NCBI GenBank assembly: GCA_029940535.1 | Contig: JAPYUM010000032.1 | Location: 1 to 42,591 of the forward strand | Direction: 5' to 3' | DNA from: Vicinamibacterales bacterium | GTDB lineage: Bacteria; Acidobacteriota; Vicinamibacteria; Vicinamibacterales; UBA8438 | DNA length: 42,591 nucleotides | Shown: one piece after another, positions 15,421 to 24,735 of the stretch | Position numbering within the stretch: position 1 is the first letter of the stretch | How the letters are laid out: every line of letters starts with the position of its first letter | Program-made: the position numbers and the translations under genes | The notes under the pieces: model-generated | Told to the model about the DNA's origin: nothing | Database searches by the model: none | What the model saw: only the letters and a program-made list of their open reading frames with translations

Positions 15421-17037
15421 TCACGGGTTGAGCTGTTCCCGCGGCGCCACATCCACCTGTTTGAGGAAGAACGCGAGGAAGCGCGCCATCCGTTCCAACC
15501 CCGGCACCGAGATCACCTCTGGCACCTCGCCGCTGGTGTGGTACAGCGGCGGTGCCTGCATGGTGGTGACAATGGCCACCTCGAGGCTGCGATAGCCGCC
15601 CCCCTCGCCGCTCGCCATCGTCGACGGACCGGACACAAAATTTGTGCCGTATCGTTCGACGCCGCGGCGAAACAGATTCTCCAGGAACGGCGCCTCGTTC
15701 GACACCCCGGCCACGATCGGCGCCTCTCCGGCGTCCGCCACGAACTCGCGATACCCGTCGTCGGCCACGCTGCGCGCCGGTGAAAGATTCCGCTGGGCGA
15801 CATGCTCGATGTTGAGCGCGAGCACCGCGGACTCGGCAAACGTCGGGTTCATGGCGACGAAGTTGCGGGGCCCGTTCATGCCAGGTGAGTGGTGACCGGC
15901 GCTGGCCACGAAGACGAGCGTACGCCGCGGCGGGTCCGCCTCCGTCGCGAAGTGCCGGGCCAGCCCCACCAGCACCGCGAGCCCGTCGCCGTTGTCGCCG
16001 GCGCCGTCGAACCAGGCGTCGGCGTGGGCGTTGACGATGATCGTTTCGTCCGGCCGCTCGGACCCCGGAATGACCGCGATGGCGTTGTGGGCCGAGAGGC
16101 CGGACCGACGGGTGGTCTCGAGCGACATCCGGATCCGCATCCGGTCGAGGGCGCCGGCTTCGGCCGCCCGGTCCATCACCGTCTCCAGGAACCGGCCGTC
16201 GCGGCCACCCAGGTTGAAGCAGGGTCCACCGCAGTTGCTGAAGTCGCGCGCCCGCTCGTTCCCGGGCAGATCGATCACGTTGATGACGCCGACCGCCCCC
16301 CGTTCGAAGAGCGCCCGCGCACGCGGCACCGCGGCGCCGCGCTCGAACACAAGGTGCCCCTGCGGGGTCACGTGCAACACGGCCACTTTGCCGCGCACGT
16401 CGATCTGAGCCAACTCCGCCGCGGTGCCGAAACCGACGTGGACGAGTGGCGCCACCAATCCCTCGGGAGGCACCTCGGAGGGCGCCAGCGGCATTGCGGT
16501 CGTCAGGACAAGATCTTGCGTGCCCGCCCCGAAGACCGGATCCCCCACCAGCCGCATCTCCCAAGAGAGCGGCAACCAGAACTCGGATCCGTCCGTCTGG
16601 TAGAACGGCTGGCGTCGGACGTCGTCGATGCCGGCATCCTCAAACTGCCGGGCGGCCCAACTCACGGTGTCGTGACCAGACGGGAACCCGGTGATCCGGC
16701 CCCAGAGCTGCCCCGACCCGAGCTCCCGTTGCTCGCGGCTCGTGCGCGAAAACTGGACGATCGCTCCGAGGTCGGCCCGAAGCGCGTCGCCGGTCAGAGC
16801 CGTGAACGCCTCTTCCCCGGGTGGCACGACCGCCGGGGCCACGCCCCGGTCGCCGACGATGACCGGAGGCACGTGTGGTTCGAACACCGGCGGCATCGTC
16901 ACCCCGAACCAGGGCGCGTCGTCCGACGGCTGCGCCGCCGAAGATGACGCCATCGCGCCCAGTCCGCACGCGAGCAGGAGCAGAACGCGAGTCGATCGGA
17001 TCATGCGGGCGGTGGCACTCTTACACTTGGTCGTCAT
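15421..17037 (-). CDS. M28-family metallopeptidase-like exported protein
   Basis: A 538-residue protein with an N-terminal signal (hydrophobic LLLLACGLGAMASSSAAQ, residues 18-36). Residues about 180-290 look like the PA insert, followed by an M28 zinc peptidase domain. The first metal motif is clear: NAHADAWFDGAGDNGDG (about 335), giving His and Asp ligands. The next strand, where most M28 enzymes have EE-GLLGS, reads VASAGHHSPGMNG (about 380), so the usual catalytic Glu pair is replaced by His-His. A late His is found in YHTSGEVPEV. It may be an altered peptidase or hydrolase, or inactive. The ATG at 17037 is supported by GGGAGG 10 bases upstream; Met at residue 12 is the alternative. It is divergent from the glycoconjugate operon. 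Confidence 0.75.
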   Translation of the reverse strand: MTTKCKSATARMIRSTRVLLLLACGLGAMASSSAAQPSDDAPWFGVTMPPVFEPHVPPVIVGDRGVAPAVVPPGEEAFTALTGDALRADLGAIVQFSRTSREQRELGSGQLWGRITGFPSGHDTVSWAARQFEDAGIDDVRRQPFYQTDGSEFWLPLSWEMRLVGDPVFGAGTQDLVLTTAMPLAPSEVPPEGLVAPLVHVGFGTAAELAQIDVRGKVAVLHVTPQGHLVFERGAAVPRARALFERGAVGVINVIDLPGNERARDFSNCGGPCFNLGGRDGRFLETVMDRAAEAGALDRMRIRMSLETTRRSGLSAHNAIAVIPGSERPDETIIVNAHADAWFDGAGDNGDGLAVLVGLARHFATEADPPRRTLVFVASAGHHSPGMNGPRNFVAMNPTFAESAVLALNIEHVAQRNLSPARSVADDGYREFVADAGEAPIVAGVSNEAPFLENLFRRGVERYGTNFVSGPSTMASGEGGGYRSLEVAIVTTMQAPPLYHTSGEVPEVISVPGLERMARFLAFFLKQVDVAPREQLNP

Positions 17038-17051
17038 CGATGCCGGTCCTC

Positions 17052-17099
17052 CCGCGATCGCGGAGCGGGAGCACTATGATACCGGCACCCGGGTGCCGG
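17052..17099. promoter_or_regulatory. Divergent promoter region with two perfect palindromes
   Basis: Between the M28 gene and the glycosidase-GT2 gene lie a 12-base palindrome (CCGCGATCGCGG, 17052-17063) and an 18-base palindrome (CCGGCACCCGGGTGCCGG, 17082-17099). TATGAT at 17075-17080 just before the larger one could be a rightward -10; its complement gives a weaker leftward box. The arrangement suits an operator controlling one or both directions, but GC-rich palindromes also arise by chance. Confidence 0.35.
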
Positions 17100-17212
17100 C
17101 CTCCGCTCCGACCTGAAGGCCATCCTGTCGCCGCCAGACCCAGACCCGTGAGCCGTTCACCCTGGTAAGATGCTAGTAGTGCGGTTTAGCCTCCCGGCCG
17201 CGCGAACCCGCG

Positions 17213-19861
17213 ATGACACGCAGTACGATCGACGGTAAGTTCCTGGCGGTCGAGGACGGACGCTTCCTCGTCCGCGGCGTGTCGTATGGCACGTTCGCTC
17301 CGGACCCTAGCGGCGTGCAATTCCCCCCCCTCGACCGGATCGAGTCCGATTTCGCTCAGATGGCCGCGTCCGACATCAACACGGTCCGCACCTACACCCC
17401 ACCTCCCGAGACCCTGCTCGACGCCGCGGCGCGACATGGCCTGCGCGTCATGCCCGGGCTGTCGTGGCCGCAGCACATCCCGTTTCTCGACGAGACCCGC
17501 ACCGCCAGACGGATCAGGACTGACGCCACGCGCGAGGTCAAGCGACTGGCCGCGCATCCGGCGGTCTTGGTCATCGCGGTCGGGAACGAGATTCCGGGTG
17601 GAATCGTCCGCTGGCACGGGCACCATCGGGTCGAGGCCTTCTTGGGGACCCTCTACGGCGACGTCAAGGCGGCCGCACCAGACAGCCTCTTCACCTACGT
17701 CAACTACCCGCCCACCGAGTTCCTCAACCTCGAGTGCTTCGATCTGTGTGCCTTCAACGTCTATCTGCATGAGGAGCAGGTGCTCCGCGGCTATCTGGCC
17801 CGACTGCAGCACATCGCCGGTCACCGGCCGCTCCTGCTCGCCGAAGCGGGAGCGGACAGCCTGCGGGAGGGGAGGGACGGCCAGGCGCGGATCACCGCGA
17901 CGCATCTGCGATGCGCGTTCGAAGAGGGCGCCTGCGGGGCCATTGCCTACGCCTGGACCGACGACTGGTGGCGCGGCGGCCACCAAGTAGACGACTGGGC
18001 GTTTGGCCTGGTCGACGCCCAGCGCCAGCCAAAGCCGGCGCTGGCGGCCGTCACCCGCGTATTTGGGGAGGTGCCGTTCCCGCCCTCGGCGGCGGCAGAG
18101 TGGCCGGAAGTGTCGGTGGTGGTCTGCGCCTACAACGCGGCCGACACCATCGACGACTGTCTCACCTCGCTGGAGGCACTGACCTACCCGCGCACGCAGC
18201 TCATCGTGATCAACGACGGTTCGCGGGACGCCACCGCCGCCATCGCCCGGCGCCACCCCGGTGTCCAGGTGATCGACCTGCTCAACGGCGGCCTCAGCGC
18301 CGCGCGCAACGCCGGTCTCGCCGTGGCGACGGGTGAGATCGTGGCCTACACCGACGCCGATTGCCGGGTGGACCCGGACTGGTTGACATATCTGGTGCAG
18401 CCGCTGGTGCGATCCGACGCCGTCGGTGCCGGCGGCCCCAACGTGGTGCCGGCCGACGACCCATGGATGGCACAGTGTGTGGCGCGGGCGCCCGGCGGAC
18501 CGACCCACGTCATGCTCGACGACCGGACGGCTGAACACATACCCGGGTGCAACATGGCGTTTCGACGTGACGCCCTGCTGGGCATCGACGGATTCAACCC
18601 GGTGTATCTGCGAGCCGGCGACGATGTCGACATCTGCTGGCGACTGCAGGCGAGGGGGCTCCGCATCGGCTTCGCCCCGGGCGCGCTCGTCTGGCACCAT
18701 CACCGAGACAGCATCCAGGCCTACTGGCGCCAGCAGGTCGGCTACGGTGAAGGTGAGACCTGGCTCGACGCGCACCACCCGGAGAAATTTCTGGCTGGCC
18801 ACATGGTCTGGCACGGCCGCATCTACAGCGCTCTCCCGTTCCTGCGCACGGCCGAGCGTCGGGTCAACACCGGCGTCTGGGGTACCGCCGCGTTCCCGTC
18901 GGTCTACGCGACCCAGACGCGACCGTGGCAATACCTGCCGCACACGCCGACGTGGATGGCAGGCACGGTGGTCTTGCTGCTGATTGGCAACATCGGGCCG
19001 CTAGCCGGGATGGACGCGGCCTGGCTTCCGCTGGTGGCTGGCATCCTCGCGCTCCTGACCACGCTGGTTCGCTGCGCGCGGTTCGCGCGCCGTTCAGATC
19101 TCTCCGGTCTGCCGCGTATCTGGTACTGGCCGCACACGCTGAGTCGTTGGTGCTACCGAGCGGTGATCGCCTGGCTCCATGTCATCCAGCCGTTGGCGCG
19201 GGCGCGCGGCCGCATCCGCGGTCTGTCGCAGCCGGAGGCGGTGACGCCGCAGCATGTCACCCGTCACCCGTGGAAAACGCCCGTGCCGGGTCCACGCGAT
19301 GCGCTCTCGGCGGCCCGGGCCTCAGCCCGAAGCGGCGCAAGACAGTCGTTCTGGAGCGAGACCTGGACATCCCACACGACCTTGCTCAGCGAGCTGGTCG
19401 GGGTGCTGCGCGCGTCGAGACCGGCCCTGCGAGTGGACGTCGACGAAGGCTGGAGACCCGATCGAGACCTGAGCCTCGCCATTGGCCGCTGGGGCTGGCT
19501 CCATGTGGGGATGCTGGTCGAAGAGCACGCCGAGGGCGCCTGTCTCTGCCGGGTCCGAACCCGGTTGAGACCCGGTCTGCACGGCACGCTGCGTGGCCTG
19601 GCGCTGGCGCTGCTGCTGGCCGGCGGCATCGCCGCCTCGCTGGCCCTCTACACGCCGCCCGTCGGCATCGTGGTGGCGGCGCTGGCCGGGGTCGGCATCG
19701 CGGCTCGGACGGCCTGGCAAGCGGCCCGCGCAACCGCGGTGCTCGACCGCGCCCTGACTCATGTCACCACCGCCGCGGGGCTCATCCGTCTACCGATGCT
19801 ACCGGCGGCGGCGCCAGCGCCCCCCCCGGCCGACACCACCGCATCCGACACGGTGCACTAG
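17213..19861 (+). CDS. Glycosidase-like domain fused to GT2 glycosyltransferase with membrane helices
   Basis: An 882-residue fusion. Residues about 1-290 form a TIM-barrel resembling clan GH-A glycoside hydrolases: FLVRGVSYG at the start, AVGNEIPGG near 125 (Asn-Glu acid/base) and LLLAEAG near 210 (nucleophile). Residues about 298-560 are a GT2 domain with EVSVVVCAYNAADTI, INDGSRDAT, GLSAARNAGLA, the DAD motif in YTDADCRVD and the acceptor-side motif GYGEGETW. Two helices follow (about 580-625) and two more near 790-840. Such membrane GT2 enzymes transfer a sugar from a nucleotide donor; a fused hydrolase could trim or sense the product. It heads a rightward operon, 12 bases before the ABC exporter. 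There is no clear ribosome site. Confidence 0.8.
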   Translation: MTRSTIDGKFLAVEDGRFLVRGVSYGTFAPDPSGVQFPPLDRIESDFAQMAASDINTVRTYTPPPETLLDAAARHGLRVMPGLSWPQHIPFLDETRTARRIRTDATREVKRLAAHPAVLVIAVGNEIPGGIVRWHGHHRVEAFLGTLYGDVKAAAPDSLFTYVNYPPTEFLNLECFDLCAFNVYLHEEQVLRGYLARLQHIAGHRPLLLAEAGADSLREGRDGQARITATHLRCAFEEGACGAIAYAWTDDWWRGGHQVDDWAFGLVDAQRQPKPALAAVTRVFGEVPFPPSAAAEWPEVSVVVCAYNAADTIDDCLTSLEALTYPRTQLIVINDGSRDATAAIARRHPGVQVIDLLNGGLSAARNAGLAVATGEIVAYTDADCRVDPDWLTYLVQPLVRSDAVGAGGPNVVPADDPWMAQCVARAPGGPTHVMLDDRTAEHIPGCNMAFRRDALLGIDGFNPVYLRAGDDVDICWRLQARGLRIGFAPGALVWHHHRDSIQAYWRQQVGYGEGETWLDAHHPEKFLAGHMVWHGRIYSALPFLRTAERRVNTGVWGTAAFPSVYATQTRPWQYLPHTPTWMAGTVVLLLIGNIGPLAGMDAAWLPLVAGILALLTTLVRCARFARRSDLSGLPRIWYWPHTLSRWCYRAVIAWLHVIQPLARARGRIRGLSQPEAVTPQHVTRHPWKTPVPGPRDALSAARASARSGARQSFWSETWTSHTTLLSELVGVLRASRPALRVDVDEGWRPDRDLSLAIGRWGWLHVGMLVEEHAEGACLCRVRTRLRPGLHGTLRGLALALLLAGGIAASLALYTPPVGIVVAALAGVGIAARTAWQAARATAVLDRALTHVTTAAGLIRLPMLPAAAPAPPPADTTASDTVH

Positions 19862-19873
19862 TCCCCTGTAACA

Positions 19874-21733
19874 GTGACGAGCCTGGTCTCCTGGACCCTG
19901 TCGTTTCTTCGACCGTATAAAGGTCGCAGCAGTGCCATCGTGGCGCTGACCCTGCTGGAGATCGGTCTGGCCGCCCTGGCCCCATGGCCGCTCAAGCTCG
20001 TGGTCGACACAGTGCTCGGCGACACTCCACTTCCCGCATCGATGGCGAGCCGGCTGCCGGCGAGCGTGGTGGCGAGCGCGGCGGCCCTGCTCGTCCTCAT
20101 CGTATTGACCGGGCTGTTGATTCAGCTCGGGGCAGAAGTGACCCGGATGCTGCACACGCAGCTTCAGGTGCAGATGGGCCAACGCATCGTCTATCACCTG
20201 CGCGAGACCCTGTTGGAGCACCTGCAGGCGCTGCCGCTGCGGCACCATCTCCAGTCACGGACGGCCGATTCGGTGTATCGGCTCGACGCCGACGCGCATT
20301 GCGTGGACGACCTGATCATCGGTGGACTGTTCCCACTGGCGCTGGCCGCCATCAACCTGACCGTGATGTTCGTCGTGTTGCTCTACGTCGACGCGCCCCT
20401 CGCCTGGCTGTCACTGACGGTGGCCCCGTTCCTGTTTCTGTGCCTGCGATATCACGCCGGCGCCATGGGCGAGCATGCCGAGCAGGTCAAGACCCTCGAG
20501 TCGTCGCTCATCGAGCGCACGTTCGAGATTCTGTCGTCGATCGCCGCCGTCAAGAGCTTCACCCGGGAACGCCACGAATTGTCTCGCTTCTCGCGGGACG
20601 GTCGCGCCACCATGGGCGCGCGGCTGTTGCTGACCTGGCGCGAGTCGCTGTTCTCGGTAGCGGTCACCGCCATCACCCTGTCCGGCACCGCGCTGATCCT
20701 GGTCATCGGCGGTCTGCACGTGCTCGACGGCCGAATCACCGTCGGCACGCTCCTGGTGGTGGTGGCGTATCTGGCGGCCGTCTACGAACCGATCTCGGAA
20801 ATCGCGCGGACGACCGGGTTGTTGCAGCAGGCCGTGGTCAGCGCGCGCCGGGTGCGGGAGATCCTGGGACTGGCGCCCGAGGTCATGGACGCGCCCGACG
20901 CCGTCGACGCATCCAACCTCCGCGGCCACCTGCGCTTCGAGGGCGTCGGGTTCAGCTACGACGACCATCGGACGGTGCTCGACGGCATCAGCTTCGAGGC
21001 CCGCCCCGGCGAACTGGTGGCCATCGTCGGCTTGACCGGCGCCGGCAAGACGACGCTCGTCAATCTCATCCCTCGGTTTTTCGAGCCACGGGAGGGGCGC
21101 GTGCTGATCGACGACACCGATGTGGCGCACTTCGCGCTCCGGTCGCTACGCGATCGAATCGCACTGGTCCCGCAGACCCCGGTGCTCTTCAGCGGTTCCA
21201 TCGCCGACAACATTCGATACGGCCGACTCGACGCCACCGACGCCGAAGTGGAGGCGGCGGCGCGTGCCGCGCACGTGGACGTGTTCGTGCGACGGCTTCC
21301 GCAGGGCTATGACACCCCGGTCGCCGAGGGGGGCGCCACCCTGTCGGGGGGAGAACGGCAACGATTGGGTATCGCCCGCGCGTTGCTGAAGCAGGCCCCG
21401 ATCCTGATTCTCGATGAACCCACCTCGGCCATCGATGCCATCTCCGAAGAGGCGGTGTTCGATGCGCTCAGGCGGCTGCGCCCGCGTCACACGACCCTGG
21501 TGATCGCGCACCGGCTGTCGACGATTCGCGACGCCAACCGGATCCTCGTCCTGGATGACGGGCGTCTGGTCGCGCAGGGTCCGCATGAGACGCTGCTGGC
21601 CACGAGCGAACTGTACGGACGCATGTGCGCCAGGTTGTCGGTCGGGCGATCACTCGACGAACCGGAATCGGTCGACGAGCTGCTGCGAGAGACCGCCGTG
21701 GACGCGACGCAGACAGCGGGTATCGAGGAATGA
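19874..21733 (+). CDS. ABC exporter, fused permease-ATPase (MsbA/LipA type)
   Basis: A 619-residue half-transporter starting with GTG. Six transmembrane helices occupy residues about 15-310 and the nucleotide-binding domain the rest. All catalytic motifs are present: Walker A GLTGAGKTT (about 387), Q-loop in VPQTPVLFSG, signature LSGGERQR (about 490), Walker B ILILDEPTS (about 513) and the H-loop in VIAHRLST. As a homodimer this class exports lipids, glycolipids or peptides across the inner membrane. Position between sugar-transferring enzymes suggests it exports the operon's glycoconjugate. The stop overlaps the next ATG (ATGA). Confidence 0.9.
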   Translation: MTSLVSWTLSFLRPYKGRSSAIVALTLLEIGLAALAPWPLKLVVDTVLGDTPLPASMASRLPASVVASAAALLVLIVLTGLLIQLGAEVTRMLHTQLQVQMGQRIVYHLRETLLEHLQALPLRHHLQSRTADSVYRLDADAHCVDDLIIGGLFPLALAAINLTVMFVVLLYVDAPLAWLSLTVAPFLFLCLRYHAGAMGEHAEQVKTLESSLIERTFEILSSIAAVKSFTRERHELSRFSRDGRATMGARLLLTWRESLFSVAVTAITLSGTALILVIGGLHVLDGRITVGTLLVVVAYLAAVYEPISEIARTTGLLQQAVVSARRVREILGLAPEVMDAPDAVDASNLRGHLRFEGVGFSYDDHRTVLDGISFEARPGELVAIVGLTGAGKTTLVNLIPRFFEPREGRVLIDDTDVAHFALRSLRDRIALVPQTPVLFSGSIADNIRYGRLDATDAEVEAAARAAHVDVFVRRLPQGYDTPVAEGGATLSGGERQRLGIARALLKQAPILILDEPTSAIDAISEEAVFDALRRLRPRHTTLVIAHRLSTIRDANRILVLDDGRLVAQGPHETLLATSELYGRMCARLSVGRSLDEPESVDELLRETAVDATQTAGIEE

Positions 21734-22851
21734 AAGTGGTGCTCGCCGGCATCATCGGACGCTACCCCTACGGCGGGGTGGCCTGGTGCTCGCTGATGTA
21801 TCTGCTCGGGCTGCGCGACCTCGGGCACGAGGTGCTGTATCTGGAAGACACCGGTGAGTGCGTCTACGACGCGGACCTCGACCAGCTCTCGACCGATCCG
21901 TCCTATGGCACACGCCACATCCAGGCGACCCTCCAGCCGTTCGACCTCGGCGACCGATGGTGCTTTGTGAACTACGACGGCACCTATCACGGGATCACGA
22001 GAGCGGCGCTCCGCGCGTACTGTGCGGACGCCGACCTCTACATCGACCTGTCCGGCGGTTGCTGGTTCTGGCGCGACGAATACCAGCGTATTCCACACAA
22101 GGTCTTTGTGGATTCGGACCCCGTCTTCACCCAGCTCGCCATCGCGAAGGGTGTCGAGTGGTATGTCGAGTTCTTCCACGGCTTCGACCGCCTGTTCACG
22201 TTCGGAGCCAACATCGGCACGCCGGCCTGCGATGTCCCGACCGGGGCGTTCACGTGGCACCACACGTGGCAGCCGGTCGTCACGACCCAATGGCGAACGG
22301 AGGCGCCGCCAGCCACGGACCTGACCACGACCGTCATGACCTGGAAGACGGAGAGCTTCACCGACGTCGACGGCAACAAAGACCGAGAGTTCGTCAAGTT
22401 CCTCGACCTCCCGGCCCGAACCGCCGCCCGATTCCAACTCGCGGTCAACGGCCCCCACGCGCTGCTCCGTGACCATGGCTGGGGACCGGTGGACGCGATG
22501 CAGATGTCACGCTCCCCGTGGGACTACCGCGACTTCATCCAGCGTTCGAGAGCCGAGTTCGGCGTCGCGAAGCATGCGTATGTCTCGCGTCGATCCGGCT
22601 GGTTCAGCGACCGCACCGAGTGCTACCTGGCGGCCGGCCGTCCCGCGGTAGTGCAAGAGACCGGCTGGAGCGCCCACCTCCCTTCTGGTACCGGTCTGCT
22701 CCCGTTCTCGACCGTCGAGGAGGCGGTGGAGGGTCTGGCCCGGCTCGACCGCGACTACGCGGCGCACGCGCGCGCGGCCCGCGAAATCGCCGAGGTGTGC
22801 TTCGCGGCCGAGCGCGTGCTGCCACCGTTCCTGGAGACGGCGTTGTCATGA
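21730..22851 (+). CDS. GT-B type glycosyltransferase-like protein
   Basis: A 373-residue protein starting with ATG at 21730, overlapping the ABC stop by 4 bases. The N-terminal Rossmann half starts MKVVLAGIIGRYPYGGVAW and has CSLMYLLGLRDLGHEVLYLED. The C-terminal half ends in a donor-site pattern, RSGWFSDRTECYLAAGRPAVV, then ETGWSAHLPSGTGLLPF and a helix at the end, as in group-1 glycosyltransferases. A Trp/His-rich linker lies between (FTWHHTWQP). The usual E-x7-E motif is only approximate, so the donor sugar is open. Its place in the overlapping chain indicates a committed step of the same product. Confidence 0.7.
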   Translation: MKVVLAGIIGRYPYGGVAWCSLMYLLGLRDLGHEVLYLEDTGECVYDADLDQLSTDPSYGTRHIQATLQPFDLGDRWCFVNYDGTYHGITRAALRAYCADADLYIDLSGGCWFWRDEYQRIPHKVFVDSDPVFTQLAIAKGVEWYVEFFHGFDRLFTFGANIGTPACDVPTGAFTWHHTWQPVVTTQWRTEAPPATDLTTTVMTWKTESFTDVDGNKDREFVKFLDLPARTAARFQLAVNGPHALLRDHGWGPVDAMQMSRSPWDYRDFIQRSRAEFGVAKHAYVSRRSGWFSDRTECYLAAGRPAVVQETGWSAHLPSGTGLLPFSTVEEAVEGLARLDRDYAAHARAAREIAEVCFAAERVLPPFLETALS

Positions 22852-23900
22852 GCCCTCTGCGTATCGCGATGGTGGCTCCGGTGGCCCAGGCTGTCCCACC
22901 CGCCCGGTCCGGTTCGGTCGAGACCGTCACGGCGTTGCTGACCGACGGTCTGGTCGCTCGCGGACACCACGTCACCCTGTTCGCAACCGGGACATCGACC
23001 ACCACGGCGACCTTGGCATCGACCCTAGAGCGCGGTTATCACGACGACACGTCTCTCTGGCCGTGGGAGCTGTGCGAGCTGTTCAATCTGGCCGCCGCGG
23101 CGGAGCGAGCCGACGACTTCGACGTCATCCACTACCAGGCGGAGTACGCACCGATCGCGCTCGCCTTCTCCCGTCTGACACCGACCCCGGTGCTGCAGAC
23201 GGTGCACCACGCGCCGTCGGCGGAAGAGGTGCGGCTCTGGTCGCGTTATCCGGATGCGCCGTTCGTCGCGGTCTCCAGCGCGCAGGCGAGGCTGCTCACC
23301 GGCCTCCGCGTCGCGGCCACGATTCACCACGCGGTCGACCCCGCGCGTCTGACGTTTCAGTCGACCCCAGACGACTATCTGGTGTTTCTCGGTCGGTTCA
23401 CACCTGGCAAGGGCGTGCTCGAGGCGATCGAGGTGGCCACACGAACCGGCCGGCGTCTGCTGCTGGCCGCGGCGGAAAACGACTACTATCGCGAGTCGGT
23501 CGCGTCGCACGTTGATGGCCACCAGATCGTCTATGTCGGTGAAGTGGACCAGGCCGCCAAGGCGGCCCTGCTGGGCGGGGCGCGGGCGCTCATCTATCCC
23601 GTCCAACAGGCGGAATCGTTCGGGCTCGTCCTGACCGAAGCGATGACCTGCGGAACCCCGGTGGCGGCCCTCGACCAGGGCGCGGTGTCGGAGTTGGTCG
23701 ACAACGGTGTCACGGGCCAGGTCAGCTCGTCACTCGACGCGCTCATCGCCACCCTGCCCGCCGTCGAGGCGCTCGATCGCCGTGCGGTCCGGACTCACGC
23801 CGTGACTCGGTTCGGTCCGGACCGAATGGTCGAGGCCCACGTCGCGGTCTACACGCGACTTGCCACCCAGGCTTCGGCTCCTCCGCCATGCCCGGCGTGA
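22848..23900 (+). CDS. GT4-family glycosyltransferase
   Basis: A 350-residue GT-B enzyme starting with ATG at 22848 inside the previous stop (ATGA). The N-terminus RIAMVAPVAQAVPPARSG is followed by SVETVTALLTDGLVARGHHV, the usual acceptor-side helix. The C-terminal half contains LVFLGRFTPGKGVLEAIE, then AESFGLVLTEAMTCGTPVAA with the E-x7-E pair and GAVSELVDNGVTG. GT4 enzymes are retaining transferases using UDP-, GDP- or ADP-sugars. It overlaps the deacetylase gene by 13 bases. Confidence 0.87.
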   Translation: MSPLRIAMVAPVAQAVPPARSGSVETVTALLTDGLVARGHHVTLFATGTSTTTATLASTLERGYHDDTSLWPWELCELFNLAAAAERADDFDVIHYQAEYAPIALAFSRLTPTPVLQTVHHAPSAEEVRLWSRYPDAPFVAVSSAQARLLTGLRVAATIHHAVDPARLTFQSTPDDYLVFLGRFTPGKGVLEAIEVATRTGRRLLLAAAENDYYRESVASHVDGHQIVYVGEVDQAAKAALLGGARALIYPVQQAESFGLVLTEAMTCGTPVAALDQGAVSELVDNGVTGQVSSSLDALIATLPAVEALDRRAVRTHAVTRFGPDRMVEAHVAVYTRLATQASAPPPCPA

Positions 23901-24730
23901 CGACCGCACGAACGGCGGGACGCCCCTCGCTGCTCGCGGTCTTCGCCCATCCCGATGACGAGTCGCTCGCCTGCGGTGGCCTCCTCTCCTGGTGCGTGGC
24001 GCTGGGTGTCCGCACATCGCTGCTGTGCCTCACGCATGGCGAGCATGCGGAGCACGCCCGGACGAAATCGTTACTGGCCACCGTCCGTGCGCGGGAGCTC
24101 CGGGCGGCGGCGGCCGTGCTCGGTCTCGATGACGTCACGCTGCTCACGCACGAGGACGGCATGCTGCCCTGGACCGACCCCGCCCGCCTCGAACGGGACA
24201 TCCTCGAGACAATCGAACGGACCGCCGCCGATATCGTCATCACGTTCGACGAAGACGGACTCTACTGGCACCCCGACCACATTGCGGTCCACGAGCGAAC
24301 CGTCGCCGCCATCGCCGCCATGGCGACGTCCCAGGCCGATGCGCCGGCACTCTATTACGTGTCGCTGCCGGCCGGAGCGATGCGGGCGGTGGCCGACCAC
24401 GCCGCCGAGCTGTCCGCCGCACGCGAGCCGGTCACGACGGCGCCCACCCACATTCTGGGCGTGGCGGACCCCGACGCGTTCGGGGCCGACGCCCCGCCGC
24501 CATCCCTGGTCCTCGACACCAGTGACTTCGCCCGCCAGAAGCTGCGGGCCCTGCGGTGCCACAATAGCCAGATCCGAGAGAACGACGCGCTCGCCCTGGT
24601 GACGCTCGAAACCGCGCCCCACTTGCTTGGGGTCGAACACTATCGGCGCGCCGAGGGGAGGGGGAGCACCGGCGAGACGTTCCTCGATCGCCTCACGTCT
24701 TCGCCCGTGCTTCCGCGCCCGGTAGACTGA
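23888..24730 (+). CDS. PIG-L/LmbE family deacetylase
   Basis: A 280-residue zinc-dependent N-deacetylase. The metal site is clear: AVFAHPDDESLACGG at about residue 16 and YWHPDHIAVHE at about 127. THGEHAEHART after the first motif is also family-typical. Members remove acetyl from N-acetylglucosaminyl groups (lipids, mycothiol or bacillithiol precursors, antibiotics). Here the overlap with glycosyltransferase genes favours a sugar of the exported glycoconjugate; a bacillithiol role (BshB) cannot be excluded, since a YtxJ-like gene is 11 kb away, but no BshA or BshC is nearby. Confidence 0.88.
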   Translation: MPGVTTARTAGRPSLLAVFAHPDDESLACGGLLSWCVALGVRTSLLCLTHGEHAEHARTKSLLATVRARELRAAAAVLGLDDVTLLTHEDGMLPWTDPARLERDILETIERTAADIVITFDEDGLYWHPDHIAVHERTVAAIAAMATSQADAPALYYVSLPAGAMRAVADHAAELSAAREPVTTAPTHILGVADPDAFGADAPPPSLVLDTSDFARQKLRALRCHNSQIRENDALALVTLETAPHLLGVEHYRRAEGRGSTGETFLDRLTSSPVLPRPVD

Positions 24731-24735
24731 ACGCC

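Noticed and set aside
17186-18943. Long minus-strand open frame (585 codons) opposite the glycosidase-GT2 gene
   Set aside because: It is antisense to clear GH and GT2 motifs; its protein is Arg/Gly/Val-rich without domains, an artefact of high GC.
11715-24730. A bacillithiol locus from YtxJ-like plus PIG-L deacetylase
   Set aside because: The deacetylase overlaps glycosyltransferase genes, is 11 kb away, and no BshA or BshC gene is present.
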